Part shown: positions 1-11,900 of the stretch, piece by piece
Layout of the letters: the number at the start of each line of letters is the position of its first letter
Position numbering within the stretch: the stretch's first letter is position 1
Source: Tricholoma matsutake
Taxonomy: Eukaryota; Basidiomycota; Agaricomycetes; Agaricales; Tricholomataceae
Direction of reading: 5' to 3'
DNA length: 64,000 nt
NCBI GenBank assembly: GCA_026075535.2
Contig: AP026538.1
Span: forward strand, 15,384,337 to 15,448,336
Translations under genes and position numbers: made by a program
The notes under the pieces: generated by a model
Database searches by the model: none
Told to the model about the DNA's origin: nothing
What the model saw: only the letters and a program-made list of their open reading frames with translations

Positions 1-1158
1 TGATCCTTTGCTTCCTCAACATCTACAAGCGCCAACAAGTCTTGGAGGAGTTCATCTTGCCCCTCGGGGGTGAGCATGCAGATATCCTGACGATGGGGAC
101 ACGGTCCAGCCCTGTGCCCAGTTTCCCCACAATGGTAGCAGAGATCCAACCTACGTGCACGGCTGTGGGCTGCATCAAACATCCATTGGTACTGGGACAT
201 TGACAGCTGGTGTGGGAGTTTGATGAACAGGAATGGGGGTAAGGCGGGGAAGGGTTCGATTGAAGGTGTAGGGTGCATGAGTGGTAGTTGGAGCACGGAA
301 TGCAGCGTTAAACACCACATTTGTGAGTTGGTTCTCGTCACAGAGTGAAGCAGCTTCATACCAAGCATAGATATCATCGTCTGCTGGGCACCCTTCCAAC
401 ATCTGTGCAATCTGGTCCTGAATTTCTCGGTTGAGGCCCCGTCGGAACTTCACCACCACTGGTAGCCCACTCCCATATCCTGCCATGTCCACCAAATCCT
501 TAAACTCATCAATATAATTGTCCACAAATTGACATGCCTGGTGGTAAGAGGATGACTCAAGTCATGTCACTGCTTGGTGGCTCTCGTTGAGGGGACAAAA
601 GTGGTGTACAAACTCAGCTCGAAAGTCACCCCAAGTGGAGAAAGGTAGAGAACCGAGTTCTTTAGTTTGACACAGAATACGGTCCACATAGAGATAGGCA
701 CGTTCAGATTTCATGTATGTGAAGGCCCAATAAGTTTTGCAGCCTCATCGATGAATTGATGCGACTGGAGACTGATGTATAACTCACAGGAATTAAGGAA
801 TGCATGTCCCTGTGCATGTGCACCATCAAATTCAGCGGGGGGGGGACGGTTTGATCTGGGCGCACTCCTTAGTGGGCGCATTTGGCGGTACATCATTGTT
901 GGGTGCACTTGGAGTCACAATGGGGGGAATATTGGTCATAGGGTTAGTCTGGAGGGTCCTGACAAAGTTTTCGATCATAGATTTAAGCGAATGGATTTGC
1001 ATGCGTATTCTGGAAATGTTGCTTTCAAGCGTGTTGAGGTGCTCTGATGCATCCATGTCACTAGGGGGCACGTTTGGCGAAAATGGCAGTGTAGTAAAGG
1101 TGAGACTGTCTGGAACAGTGTGTAGGGAGTCTGTGGAGCTTTGGGAAGTGTCATCCAC
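1..1158 (-). pseudogene. gag of Ty3 element A (frameshifted)
   Basis: Three minus-strand open stretches (832-1158, 711-908, 175-525) in different frames correspond one to one with the gag pieces of element B at 44901-46045. Both copies share a leader with an LHTVPDS motif, a PPAEFDGA-like motif, and the capsid-like segment IDEFKDLVDMAGYGSGLPVV. Gag coats the element RNA in cytoplasmic particles. The frame breaks near 840 and 540-700 mean it cannot make an intact Gag. The CCHC knuckle, seen in B near 45000, falls in the degenerate part at 60-180. Confidence 0.8.
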
Positions 1159-1181
1159 TTCCTACCTGCCTATCTTGGGCA

Positions 1182-1714
1182 CACAAGCGGCAGAGCAATA
1201 TATTACCCTGGAGAATATTTTGGGAATAATAGGAGAAAAAGACACTTTTCCACTAGGGAAAAATAAAAGGAACCATCAGTAAAAAAATGTTGTTTTTCCC
1301 CACACTTTCTCTTTGCTCTTGCTCAGCAAAAATAACTCATCTATTCCTGGGAGAAAATCAGGTGAAAATGGAGGGGAAATGTATCTTTTTTCCCACATTT
1401 TCTTTATTTCTGGGGGAAATAGCATTTTTTCTCCTGACTTTCACAATTTTTTTGCCTAGAAACAGATTAGTTATTTTTCCACAGAGAACAAAGTGGGAAT
1501 CTGTGGGAAAATGACCTTTTTCTCCCTAATGTTCACAAGTTTTTCTCCTGGAAACATATTAGTTGTTTTCCTGCAGCAACCAAATGGACAAAGTGTGGGA
1601 AAATAAGATATTTTTACTGAAGGTTCCTTTTATTTTTCCCCAGTGAATAAGTGTCTTTTTCTCACATTATTCCCAGTATTTTCTCCAGGGTAATATATTG
1701 CTCTGCCTCTTGTG
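1182..1714. mobile_element. MITE with about 95-bp terminal inverted repeats (CACAAG termini)
   Basis: A 533-bp insertion is absent from the otherwise collinear leader of element B (46021-46060). It begins CACAAGCGGCAGAG and ends with the complement of CACAAGAGGCAGAG. The arms match over about 95 bp (1182-1275 against 1621-1714) with few mismatches. It is flanked by a 3-bp duplication GCA (1179-1181 and 1715-1717). The centre is AT-rich with repeated GGGAAAAT-like motifs and has no supported ORF. Three-base duplications and CAC termini suggest a non-autonomous CACTA or Harbinger-like element; the superfamily is inferred. Confidence 0.85.
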
Positions 1715-1745
1715 GCAGTGTGTTCGTGATTTCGGGCCTTAGGGG

Positions 1746-1755
1746 AGAGTTTTCT
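1746..1755 (-). promoter_or_regulatory. self-complementary primer-binding site of element A
   Basis: Two bases inside the 5' LTR edge, the minus strand reads AGAAAACTCT. Its exact complement lies within the LTR at about 1859-1868, where the transcript would be expected to start. This is the arrangement of self-primed Tf1/sushi elements, in which the RNA 5' end folds back as primer. No complementarity to a tRNA 3' end was seen. Confidence 0.7.
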
Positions 1756-1757
1756 AC

Positions 1758-2182
1758 TATAAGGGCAACCTAAGCCTCTAGCAAAGGGAAATCCAAAGTT
1801 AAAATTATACTACATAGTACAGGGATTGGGGACACACCTAGCAAAGGGAAATCCAAAGAGAAAACTCTAAGGATCCCTTTGCCGATGCCCAGTATATGTG
1901 AAGATGACAAAATCAAATAATAACCTAAAAATAGAAAAGGCAGAGATAGGCAGATCAAGGCCACTGAATGACATCATACCAAGGGGTAGATGTCGGAAGG
2001 GGTGCTCTGCCTCTAAATATAAAACTGTCAACATGCACAAACATGATAGAAAGGGAAAATTAGTAATAAAATCCGGAAAAATCATAGAAAATGAAGAATA
2101 GAAGGAAATGAAGTGAGGAAAAATATAGAACAAACATAAAAAATAGGAGAAACACACAGGGCACCCACCTAGTCCCCTTACA
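1758..2182 (-). repeat. 5' LTR of element A
   Basis: This 425-bp copy matches the LTRs of element B at 34279-34705 and 46077-46500. The ends are TGTAAGGG and CCCTTATA on the minus strand. The body carries the duplicated motif CTAGCAAAGGGAAATCC and the candidate transcript start used for self-priming. Confidence 0.9.
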
Positions 2183-2391
2183 ATTAGGACACTTGACGAG
2201 GAGAAGGGCGGAACTTCTTATAAGTTGAAGCCAAGTCCTTTCTGCTCCCCCACTTGGTACGACACATCAAGTAAACCCTGCCCCAGATTTCCGTAGGATT
2301 CCCTGTCTTACTCAATCCATCCTCTACAACTTCTATCATCCGGGTATGACCGAAATTCCAACAACTTCCCCTTCAAGTTCAGTACTTAACA
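2183..2391 (-). repeat. truncated LTR (family of the 29564-30280 solo LTR)
   Basis: This 209-bp stub ends TTAACA on the plus strand. Read on the minus strand it starts TGTTAAGTACTGAAC and aligns with the start of the solo LTR at 29564, including the shared GAAGCCAAGTCCTTTC block. Element A inserted into it, so its other half should lie left of the window. Divergence is high. Confidence 0.6.
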
Positions 2392-2719
2392 GGTCTCTTA
2401 ATGGCTATCCCTAATTTGCATTCATCCCCAACAAGCCAAATTTTGAAGGGCCACTTCTTAAGTCCTTGAAGATAAGTTCTGCCACTGTTGCCCTTGAACC
2501 TTCAGCTCATGGTTTTGAGCTCTCGACATCCATTGCCAAATGGAGGTTTACACTGGAGCAAAAATTGTTGTTCATCACATGGAAACTCCTGGATTGAGTT
2601 TCATCATGAAACCCCAATTCTAATCACAGTGTTCTTTCCTTCCTTTCACCCTCCCACTTCATGTACAATGCAGCTCACGGAACTGAGAAGGAGCTCAAAA
2701 GGCCATTTCTGTCTCCAAA

Positions 2720-5404
2720 GCTGCCTTTGTCATTTTGATGGCACCCTGTAGTTTCAGCATTACCATCAACTGCTCGGAACATGAAATGACTAGTGACTAC
2801 CCAACCTGGGTCCATTATCTTATTGACCAAGGGGTGCACTGTGACTGGGTCAAGCTGCTCCAGGAGTCATCTGTCACCAAGTTCCAGGATTTCACCAGGA
2901 AGAGCATCATCATCCATATTGGCCAGTGCCAATGGTTGCATTATGTTGGTCAAATGATCCTCTTTGGTATCAAGATTTGGTATTACTGGGGCACATATAA
3001 CAAGAGCCCTTTGCAACCACTTCAACAGTTTGCTTGGATTCCCCTTCCTCCCTATGAAAAGACCATTTCAGCCATGATTGAAGTGAAAAGCTCTTTGTCT
3101 GGAAGTCTGCCATGGTCACTGCCACCTTCATAAACTATGCAAGATAATTCATTTGCCCCAGCTATTAATCAGATAGAGCCGGAAGTTGAGAAGGGTAGTG
3201 GGCAAAAGAAAGGTGAATCTTGGATAGCTTTCTTTGAGAGTTGGGCTGAACTAAACTTGAAGAAGATGAATAGGGAGACTCTTGCTGACCAGAAACACTG
3301 AGAAGCCTGAGAGAAGGCTTATGCCAACCAAGAGCCACCAGGGGAAAAGGGCACTGCTGTTTACAAATGGGAGGAAGTTGACAGATTTTGGGATAGAAAG
3401 TATGTGGACAGGTGCAATGTGTGGGACATTTGGTATCCATTTTCCAAAGCTCAGCAGCACTATGATAGCTTTTATAATGAATGGGATTTGCACCCCAAAT
3501 TCTGTCATGGCCAGAAGTGGTACCACCCTCCATCGTCAGATGAAGAGGACAACAATGAGCTTCCAGTGGCAATATTGACAGTCCAGTCTAGCAGTGCAGG
3601 AACACCTTCAAATCCCACAAAAAAACATGGCCTACCTGAGCTATGCCCATCCTCCATTGCAGCTGCATGTACTATGAAACCATTGCCAGAAACCTTTGAT
3701 GCCAATTGAAGTGATCCCCTTCCTTCATCCACTGCAAGTGCACAGGACATGGTCCTTCTGATGCCAAGTGGTCCTTTGTGCAAACAGTGGTCTTCTGCTG
3801 CAATTTCTGACTGCCTTCCTATTCCTTCCGACTCCTATGTGCAGGCTGTTTGCTCAGATGCCTCCATAGTCCCATCTTCCCTTCCCACAACCTCGGCTTT
3901 ATATCTTTGTCAATCCCCCAACCCTGTTGGCACTGAGAATACTAATACAAATAGTAGAAGCTGTTGCCCTCACCCACCTGGTCTTGATGAACCCCCTGCC
4001 AAGTGTGCATGTCACTCCCTCACTAATTTCTCAAGCTCACATCCCACACCAATTCCCATACAGTCACCAAATCCAGATCCAGCCCTGCTTGTATCTGTCA
4101 GTGGTGCAGAATATATTCATCAACCTTGCTCAACGACCTCCAATCATGAATCATTTCTCACAGCTTCCAATGAGAGCTGGTCATGGACTGATGACCTCCT
4201 GGATACTCATCATGATCAATCACCAGAAGTTATGGAAGCTGCAGGTGAAGATCTCAAAACTGTCCTACATTGTTGCTATGGATACTGCATGGAGGAACAC
4301 CCATACATGAGTATTTCTCTCAACTTGCTTAAGGAATTGACATGGCTTGAAGTCTGTTGTAAGCTGAGTATTCCAGAGGTGATGAACCTCTCACCCAACA
4401 TGATTGTCCCAATCAAAGACTTTGTGGTTGCCCTACTCAGATCTGAGCATGCTGGTGAACTCGTACCAGGAAAATTCTGGGACCTGAGTGCTTCCAACCC
4501 TTGCTTTCTAGGTTTTCAGAATGCATTCGTAGACATTGACAAGTGTCTCTTTGGAAATCAAAACTTGCATGTTTTCTGCCCTCAGGGTTTGCATCCAAGT
4601 AGGGACACAGCATGGGAGCTGGCATTACCAGATGCAGCCTCAGCATTGGAGTGTGTGCGATGTCAACTTGGTCCTCATGCAGTATCACTTGCAGAACATT
4701 TAATTGAAAGAGGTGTTCCATTCTTGACCTTATCAAGAGCCATTGTCAATCCTGTTCTGATAACTTCTCATGGTGTGCCTCACAATGATATTAGTCTTGG
4801 ATACCACCCTACCAGATACATGCCTCATTTGGCTGATTATGCTGTCTATTGGGCATCACTGGGAAGCTTTTTGCGTTGGCCCCATGCTTGGGCTGCTCTG
4901 CTCAAGGGGGGGATCATTTGGCACTTAGCCAGGGAGTTCTTAGATAACAAAGCTGTGCTTATGGGTCCCTCAGAGCATGCCATGCATGGGATACTGGGCA
5001 TGTTCACTTGCAATGGCACAAAGTTTTGTGATGACCAGCTGACCGAAAGTGAAATGGACTTAATCTCTGGTGTTTACAAGGTTTATACAGGTATGGCAAG
5101 TTTATAATTTTCTTTCTTATTTGATACATGTACCATTACAGGTTTAAGAGCCCAAACTGCAGATTGCTCATGGTGGCTGAAACAAAGTGTCTGGGAGTTA
5201 TGTGGCCTCAATGTCAGCTACTGGTCATCTGATTGTGAGATTTGGTTCCAGTCACATCTTACATCCATATGTCAGGGTGATGCAGTACTGAAGAGCTCTT
5301 GGGAATGGCAAAAATGTCTTGCACTCACCAAGGATGCTCCAAGGCTAGCAAGAGCCATGGCAAAAGTTGCTGATGCATACATTAGTGGTGCTACCTTTTC
5401 ATAG
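2720..5404 (+). pseudogene. degenerate Agaricomycete repeated-family gene (function unknown)
   Basis: The best part is 3749-5090 joined to 5142-5404 by a 51-nt intron. The upstream stretches 2735-3133 and 3170-3720 are recognisably coding but in shifting frames: a segment with PTWVHYLIDQGVHCDWV and WYYWGTY, then one with WDIWYPFSKAQQHYDSFYNE. From memory this arrangement matches a large repeated family in mushroom genomes; I know of no assigned function. The C-terminal 450 residues are rich in Trp and Cys and include GSFLRWPHAWAALLKGGIIW. Frame breaks near 3300 and 3715 argue for a pseudogene. A repeat-R copy follows directly, as it does after the Tnp2 pseudogene. Confidence 0.6.
5091..5141 (+). 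other. spliceosomal intron in the 2720-5404 gene
   Basis: A 51-nt GT...AG segment (GTATGG...TTACAG) interrupts the reading frame after the motif KVYT. Removing it joins an open frame that runs 87 more codons (starting GLRAQTADCSWWLK) to a TAG at 5402-5404. The size is typical of basidiomycete introns. Confidence 0.8.
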
Positions 5405-5439
5405 AGAGTCAGGCATTGGGCAATATATGGATAATCATC

Positions 5440-5765
5440 AGGTTGTAAGTGGGTGATGGGTGGGTGATGGGTAGGCGATAGGTGGGCAATGAATTCAAAA
5501 ACCCTCAATATCACTAATTTGGAATTGCATTCCAGCCCAGTTAGAAATGTAGATCAATATTTCCTGTATATTTGGTCCTGGAATTGGGTAAAATATCAAT
5601 TGTATTCATTACCATAATTATCAGATTAATATCCAATCTCCGGTATGACACAAAATCTGAATCCAAGTTTTAACAACCTTGAATAATATAAACTGTTTCA
5701 AGTGAAGAAATTTTCAGTCTTGTGTACATGTAATTTGCACATCTCTTCATTTTCCTACTGCTGGC
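5440..5765 (+). repeat. repeat R, copy 1, left part
   Basis: Starting with short GGGTGATGG repeats, this segment matches in inverse orientation 54529-54723 and, from about 5610, directly matches 57557-57720. It continues at 6477-6540 after the solo LTR. It holds the uninterrupted site TGTATTCATTACCATAATT (about 5601-5619), where element E sits in copy 2. No coding is seen. Confidence 0.8.
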
Positions 5766-6471
5766 TGTTAAGGGCAAAGCCTCAACGACTTGATCTAGTT
5801 GATGTCATTCAATGAGGTGCTTCCTCAATGAGTTGTTCGGCACTAGTCTTTACTCGGGGCGTCCAACATAAAGTGTATAGTGCACTCTAGCAGGCCTTCT
5901 GTGTAGAGTCGTCAATGTTCACACACTAAGGGGCTTCCTTAGTGGTTTCAAATAAGTTCATGTACTAAGGGGCTTCCTTAGTAGTTTTGAGTAAGCTTGT
6001 GAGTTTGCAGGTTAAGACTGTAGATTGCCTAGATCTAAACTAAGGACATCCCTACTATGAGTCGCAGTATATATACAAGAAGGGGGGTTTCTATCATCCA
6101 ATTGGAAAGGTAGATGTGTATCAAGTAAGAATAGAAACAATAAGCCTCATGCCTAGCATGAGGCGTCCGATGTCATGGATCCGATGTCAAGGATCCGATG
6201 TTGATCGTGAGAGTCCGACATCATGGATTTCATGTCAAGGGGCTGTCATATCACAGCGTGCATGTGGGTGGGTTCAGGTGCATGGAGTCACCATGCATCA
6301 AGAGTGCTTCCACAGGAAGGGGATCAGATGCATGTTGTTGGCATGCATCAAGTGTGTGTCTGGTGTCAATAGCATGCCTCAGGCATGAGTCAGGGAGTGC
6401 CTCCTGTCTGGAGGGGATCATCGGGGCGTCAGGTCAGTCAGGTTCCATGAGTTACAAGGAAAATTGTAACA
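5766..6471 (+). repeat. solo LTR
   Basis: This 706-bp unit runs from TGTTAAGGGC to TTGTAACA. It is flanked by a perfect 5-bp duplication CTGGC (5761-5765, 6472-6476). The empty site is present in the second R copy (about 57711-57730). A related solo LTR in opposite orientation is at 46763-47530. The right half carries GGATCCGATGTC-type direct repeats. No internal retroelement genes remain, consistent with LTR-LTR recombination. Confidence 0.9.
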
Positions 6472-6476
6472 CTGGC

Positions 6477-6540
6477 TGTTCTTTTGGTTTCTTTTTCATT
6501 TGGATCTCAACATGCAGTGGAATCAGATTGAGTATTTTTT
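6477..6540 (+). repeat. repeat R, copy 1, right end
   Basis: CTGGCTGTTCTTTTGG and the following bases match 57715-57785. The similarity to copy 2 stops near 6537, which marks one edge of the repeat. Confidence 0.75.
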
Positions 6541-8948
6541 AGATTTCATACTATTCTGAATTCATATTTACTGTGGACTTGAATATTCTAGACCCCGATG
6601 TGTCACCGCTTGTCTTCTTCATTGCTGGTTACATTCCATTCCATTCTTTTGTCACTATGTGAGGTTTCCTTCATTCACCATTCTGGATACACTAGCCTAA
6701 CCATCTCTAACAGAGGCATGTCTGAGCAAGTCTGCAATGCCAACATCCATCAGAAGTGCAAGCTTTCTTATGCTGCCCTACTGGAATGACAATGGCAGCT
6801 GGATACTGTGCATGCCAAGCATGATCTTCTTACTGTGCCTATGTTTCAGGAAGACATCTGGGTATTGGAAAATCCTGAGAGTCCAGTTCAAACCATCCAT
6901 TCCATCCAGAGAGTTCCAAGAGTTCTCAGAGTTCTGATCCCCAAATAAGTGTCAACAATGGTGCCAACAGCATCGAAGCCTGTTGATGTTGTTCCTAACT
7001 CTAACAACCTGCAATGGGTAACTTGAGCTTGAAGGGTACTTTTGTTGTGTGAGAAGTACCCAGAGCTTTCATTCACTCAGGTCCAACAATTCATGACACT
7101 TGCATCAAAACTCAAGGATGACATTCTTCTGGCACAACCAGCCTTGATAGCAGCCTCTGGTCCTCCTGACACCATGGTTCCCAGATGGGTATAATCACAT
7201 GGACCTCATTCCAGAACTGTGCTGCCCATAATGGAAATAGGCTCTTCTCACCAGGAAGACTGATTGACTGTGCACCATCAAGCCAACACTGTTCAATTTG
7301 TGACAAGATTTTACAAGAGGGAGTTCAATGTCCCCATGATTGCTTTCATGACTAAAAAAAACATGCTTTGTGGGCATGTAGGTGATGAAACTGTGTGGTG
7401 AGAGTGGGGGAAGTGCAGATTGTGTGAAATCCAAAACAGATAAGTGTTTGTCAGGCAGTAGTAAGGTGGAATGTATTTCTGACAGCTTAACCTGTTTTTG
7501 GATGTAAACCTGGATGATGGAAGCACCTCACTAAATTGATAACCTCTCCATTTTGGGTCAGATGCTTTGGTGTTGGAGGAGTAGTCGCAGAGGTGTCATC
7601 CATATGTGGCAAAGAAGCACCAGAAGAGCAGAGGTGTCAGCACTCATGCTGTGTCACCTCAGATTAGGTCAAATAAGGTTTACAGTTGCTAGTGGTCCCT
7701 GAATGAAGGCTGTACATTATTTTACAATATTTACATGGTCATTTTGGTCCCATGTAAGAAAGAGGTAATTTACTGTAATTTACACATGTAAAAAAGTCAA
7801 GGTAAATTACATACCCCTTTTATATGCAACCCTATTGAAGACTGTGATCTTCATTAGATTCAACAGTTAAAACAGGAAAACAGCAATTCACAGTAGTAGG
7901 TATAGTGGTACATACTTGTGTGTTGGACAGGCAGCAGAGGTTGCATGAGAGGAACAGAGGATGGCAGGCGCCTGCACATCACAGTCAAGATTGGTCAAGG
8001 GGGTTCCAGGATCTGAACCCGATGTAAGGTCAAATTTTTTTTCAGCCTTTGTCGATGGACTAACTAACTACATAATCAGGCACCATATCCTAATGGAAAT
8101 ATGACATCATCGCCATGCCACCTTTCCCTGAGACGATACACAAGCATTGCAAACCCATTTTCTGGGCACCTGGTCAAGTTCTACACAAGCTAGATGATAC
8201 TAGAATACAAATTTTGGATCAAGGAAGTTCCTGCCACCATCAGTGGGACCAAGGTAGGTTTTGGCTTCATAAACATGAGCAGAGACCCCTGAACCATGCC
8301 CTTTCCCTTCTTGTCCCGTCTTGCTTTGAGCTCCAGGCATTTCTTTGTTCCACAATGCCTTTTCATAAGGTTTGAAATCCCAACTGTCCCACAGTTCACC
8401 TGCATTCCACAATCTGGACAAGTTGCATATCCTTCCTGGTCAATTTTGGGTGGCTTTTGGACACGTTAGCTTGAATCATCTTAACATAATGCCCGACATG
8501 CTTACCTCTTCTACAGGCTCCATTGTGTCTGTTTAGAGTTGAATTTCTTTTTTTCATGAAATTGAGATCTTGTTGAGACCTGATCAAGATCAAGATATGA
8601 TTCTTGATCTTATCTACCATAGATTGAAGCCTCTGGGCATGTATTTTAGCTGGATATGTCACAATGGCTGTAGAGGACTTTTTATGGTATGTTAAATGAA
8701 TGTTCAATTTTTTTTTGCGACCTTTGGCTGGACTAACCGATCCCCAATCTGGGATTTCAATCCCGGAACCCTCTTGAGATTGGTGTGAATCGAAATGTGG
8801 TGGCTGTGATGTGATGTAAACTCCTCAGGACGGACAGGACGAGCGGGACTGATCGGGGGTTTCCAAAAGCGAGATTGTCTTGATGGCAAGTCACATGATG
8901 TTATTAAACGCCCTTATCACATGATGGTGAACCTCTGTCAGTGCCACC
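6541..8948. other. no supported gene; probable decayed sequence
   Basis: Only short unrelated open stretches occur. Two similar motifs (8026-8070 and 8700-8750) share a poly-T run followed by CCTTTG and GGACTAAC, and lie next to box-B-like sequences on the minus strand. They could be decayed SINE copies but the match is weak. I see nothing else I can support. Confidence 0.4.
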
Positions 8949-11900
8949 ATGGATGCGATGAGTTCTTTATCTGAAGGCTTCTCTCATTTGTCTGTGGGCA
9001 ATCTAAACATGCCTCATGAGGCCATATTCCGAGCTACTAATTGAACACTGACTCAAGTATCACGCGAGCACGATCTTTCGACTGATGACGATCACAGGGC
9101 CCTTGATGTGGCGATCATGAAGACATTCAGCGCTAACAGGAAGATTAATGAGGAGCCCAATTTAGCTTCACTACTTTCTAACATCACTGCTGGGGACAAG
9201 AGACTCATATCTCTTCTGTGGGATGAAGCGGAAGACTTGCTGACACACCAACCATCCATCAATGCAGTGTTACAGAAAGCATGGAAAGAAGGATCATTCA
9301 AAGAAGTGTGGCAGTTAGGTGCATTTTGTATGCTGCGCAACCTCTTTTTGAGCCCTTAATCATCATCAAAGCAATCCTCTGGCCTGTGGTGCGAGAAGCT
9401 CGTAGGTGGTTCTCTGCATTCTTGTAATTGGGATTGGTGACAACAACTAGGTTGTAGTGATAAGGCGCCATCTACTGCCCAATGAGGATGTCAAACTGAC
9501 TGGTGCATAATTAATACATCTGTTGTGGTGGTTCATGACGGCTTATTCCATGGATGCGATTCTCTAGACAAAGGTGTGTATTTTTTCTAGCTCTTGTTTT
9601 GTTTAACTAACTCTGTTTTCGAAGCGCTGCGGTCTGCCTGGCATGATAAATAATCATCAACTCCTGTTCGCCAATATCAATGCAATCCCACAAACAGAAA
9701 AGGCTTATTCTAACCAAATCGCCATTGTTCAGAGCTCCGGTATGGGAAAATCTCGCATGGTCCATGAGCAAGCGAACCTGGTCTTCACCATTCTGTTTAA
9801 TCTATGAGAAAAGGGCGACAATCAAGGTCCTTACTTTGTTTTTCGAATTCCTTAGATGCTTCTGATGTATGAATGCAGACCTGGCCTTCCCCATCCCCAA
9901 CAATGCTGTCCGTGACTACCTCGTCACAGCATCTCTATCAGATGATCAGCACATTCTGAAAACCAATTATCTAAAGTTTTTCGGTAGTCTGTTCATGGAA
10001 GTTGATGGCGAGCTGGAGAAATGCATGGGAGATTTGAGGAAGAAGCAAATCAGAACTGCTGAGGATTTAGCCAAGTGGTGGTCATGTCACCTAGAAGGCA
10101 TACGCACAGGATTATACAAAGCAGTGATTGATGGTGCGACTCAGCCCATTCAGGTGCATGTCTGTGAAGATGGCAAGGAATATCACAATTAGCCATTGTG
10201 TTGGCAGATCCTTCCTGAGGAGACATGAAGAGTTACTCGTGAAGCATCAATCAAAACCTGAAGGCTCCAAGGATTCTGATGACACACATTATGATGTGAA
10301 GACGGTTATTGAGTTTGCCACAGTGGAATCAGCAAGAGTTGCACTTGTCCAAGCTGGACCGCTGGGCTAGGCCGCACCGTATCAAACTCATAATCTACTT
10401 CGACGAAGCACACCCTCTCACCAAGGTGATGCCCAAGAACAACAATGAGAAGACGCTTTATGATTATCTATGTTCATGTCTCAACCAATTTTTGACTTTT
10501 CTGATGTTCTCCATTTTCCTATCGACAAATTTGAGTTTGACCCAGTTCACTGCTTGCCAAATCTGCTTGCATTCATGGTGGGAAAGTTGTAACACATGCA
10601 CCAATTACTGAAACCCCCTTTGACTGCTCCGAGGACCTCATAGTCAAGCCAGGCAAGTTGAATATCAAAGACATTAGCACAATTCCATTCATGGCACAAT
10701 TTGGGAGGCCACTGTGAGTGTTGTTGAACCGTTCCATATCCTCAATCGACATGCTTGACGACATGTTGGGATAGATTTTGGATGCTGTTACGAGGAGCCA
10801 GTATGAAGGCATCTGAGCTCCATATGCAAATCTTGGAATTGGCACACGCAAAGCTTGTTGCTTCTTGTGATATTGACTCCAGTTACAACACCTTCTCACA
10901 TGCTGCATGGATGGCAGTTCTAGACATTCAATTGTCACTGGACTTTGAGCCTCATCGTGAAAAAGTGCAAATCAAAGAGGCTGGTTTAGTCAAGAGCCAT
11001 ATGTGGTTTGCATATTCTATTCCTGATCACTGAGAGTACTTGCAGTCTGGATATCCTTCAGAACCCCTTCTTGCTGAGGCTGCCACCCAGCAACTTTGGA
11101 TGTGGAGGGTGCAAAATCCATTTATGGTAGTTGAAACGCTTACAAATATTCTCAAAACTGGCTTGCTTGACCGTGGAGAACTGGGCACAAGGCCAGCCTC
11201 ATAATTCCTCCTTTCTGAAATATATTTAGAAATTCTTTGTGAAATATTACATTTGAGACTAAATTTCTACAAACAGAAATTCAAAAAATTACTCATTAGA
11301 AATATTGATTTTCAAAGTATATTTCTACTGGGTAATTTTTTGAATTTCTGTTTGTAGAAATTTAGTCTCAAATATAATATTTCACAAAGAATTTCTAACT
11401 ATATTTCAGAAAGGAGAAATTATGAGGGTGGCCCATCACAAAAGCCTCCAATGTGTCCAATCTGAGCTTCACATGGGTCATAGGTTGGCACACAACACAA
11501 GGCCAGCCTCATAATTCCTCCTTTCTGAAATATAGTTAGAAATTCTTTGTAAAATATTATATTTCAGAAAGGAGAAATTTTGAGGCTGGCCTTGTGGGGG
11601 GAGCTTACTGGTCGTCAAATTCTCCTCGATGCCTACCATCGCACTGTTGAGCTGGAAAAAAGTGATCCCCACAAGAAGATTCCTCCTAATTTTAGTGCTG
11701 GCTGTCATCTTATAAACTTCATCAAAATGTTGTACAGCGACGAGTGTGCAGATATGGTTCTTGACAGCACCCCGGATAATGTTGAAGGAATCTCATTTAG
11801 AGAGGCATTCAAGAACGCTCTTATCTGCTTCACTCACTTTGGGAAAATGGCAGACGACACTGGCACAACTTCTACCGCTGCATGGGTAGCTTTCATCCAT

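Larger units (their letters stand above)
1..2182 (-). mobile_element. Ty3 (Tf1/sushi-like) LTR retrotransposon A, 5' part only
   Basis: This is the 5' end of a minus-strand Ty3 element cut off by the window start. It has a 5' LTR at 1758-2182, a primer-binding site at 1746-1755, a leader holding a MITE (1182-1714) and a degenerate gag. Sequence and order match element B at 44880-46500, so both belong to one family. The rest of pol would lie upstream of base 1. The element lies inside an older LTR whose remnant is at 2183-2391. The target duplication cannot be checked because the 3' end is outside the window. Confidence 0.9.

Noticed and set aside
7980..8780. Box-B-like sequences near 7990-8010 and 8735-8760 as tRNA genes
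   Set aside because: No acceptor or anticodon stems form and the A box is not convincing; at most decayed SINE traces.
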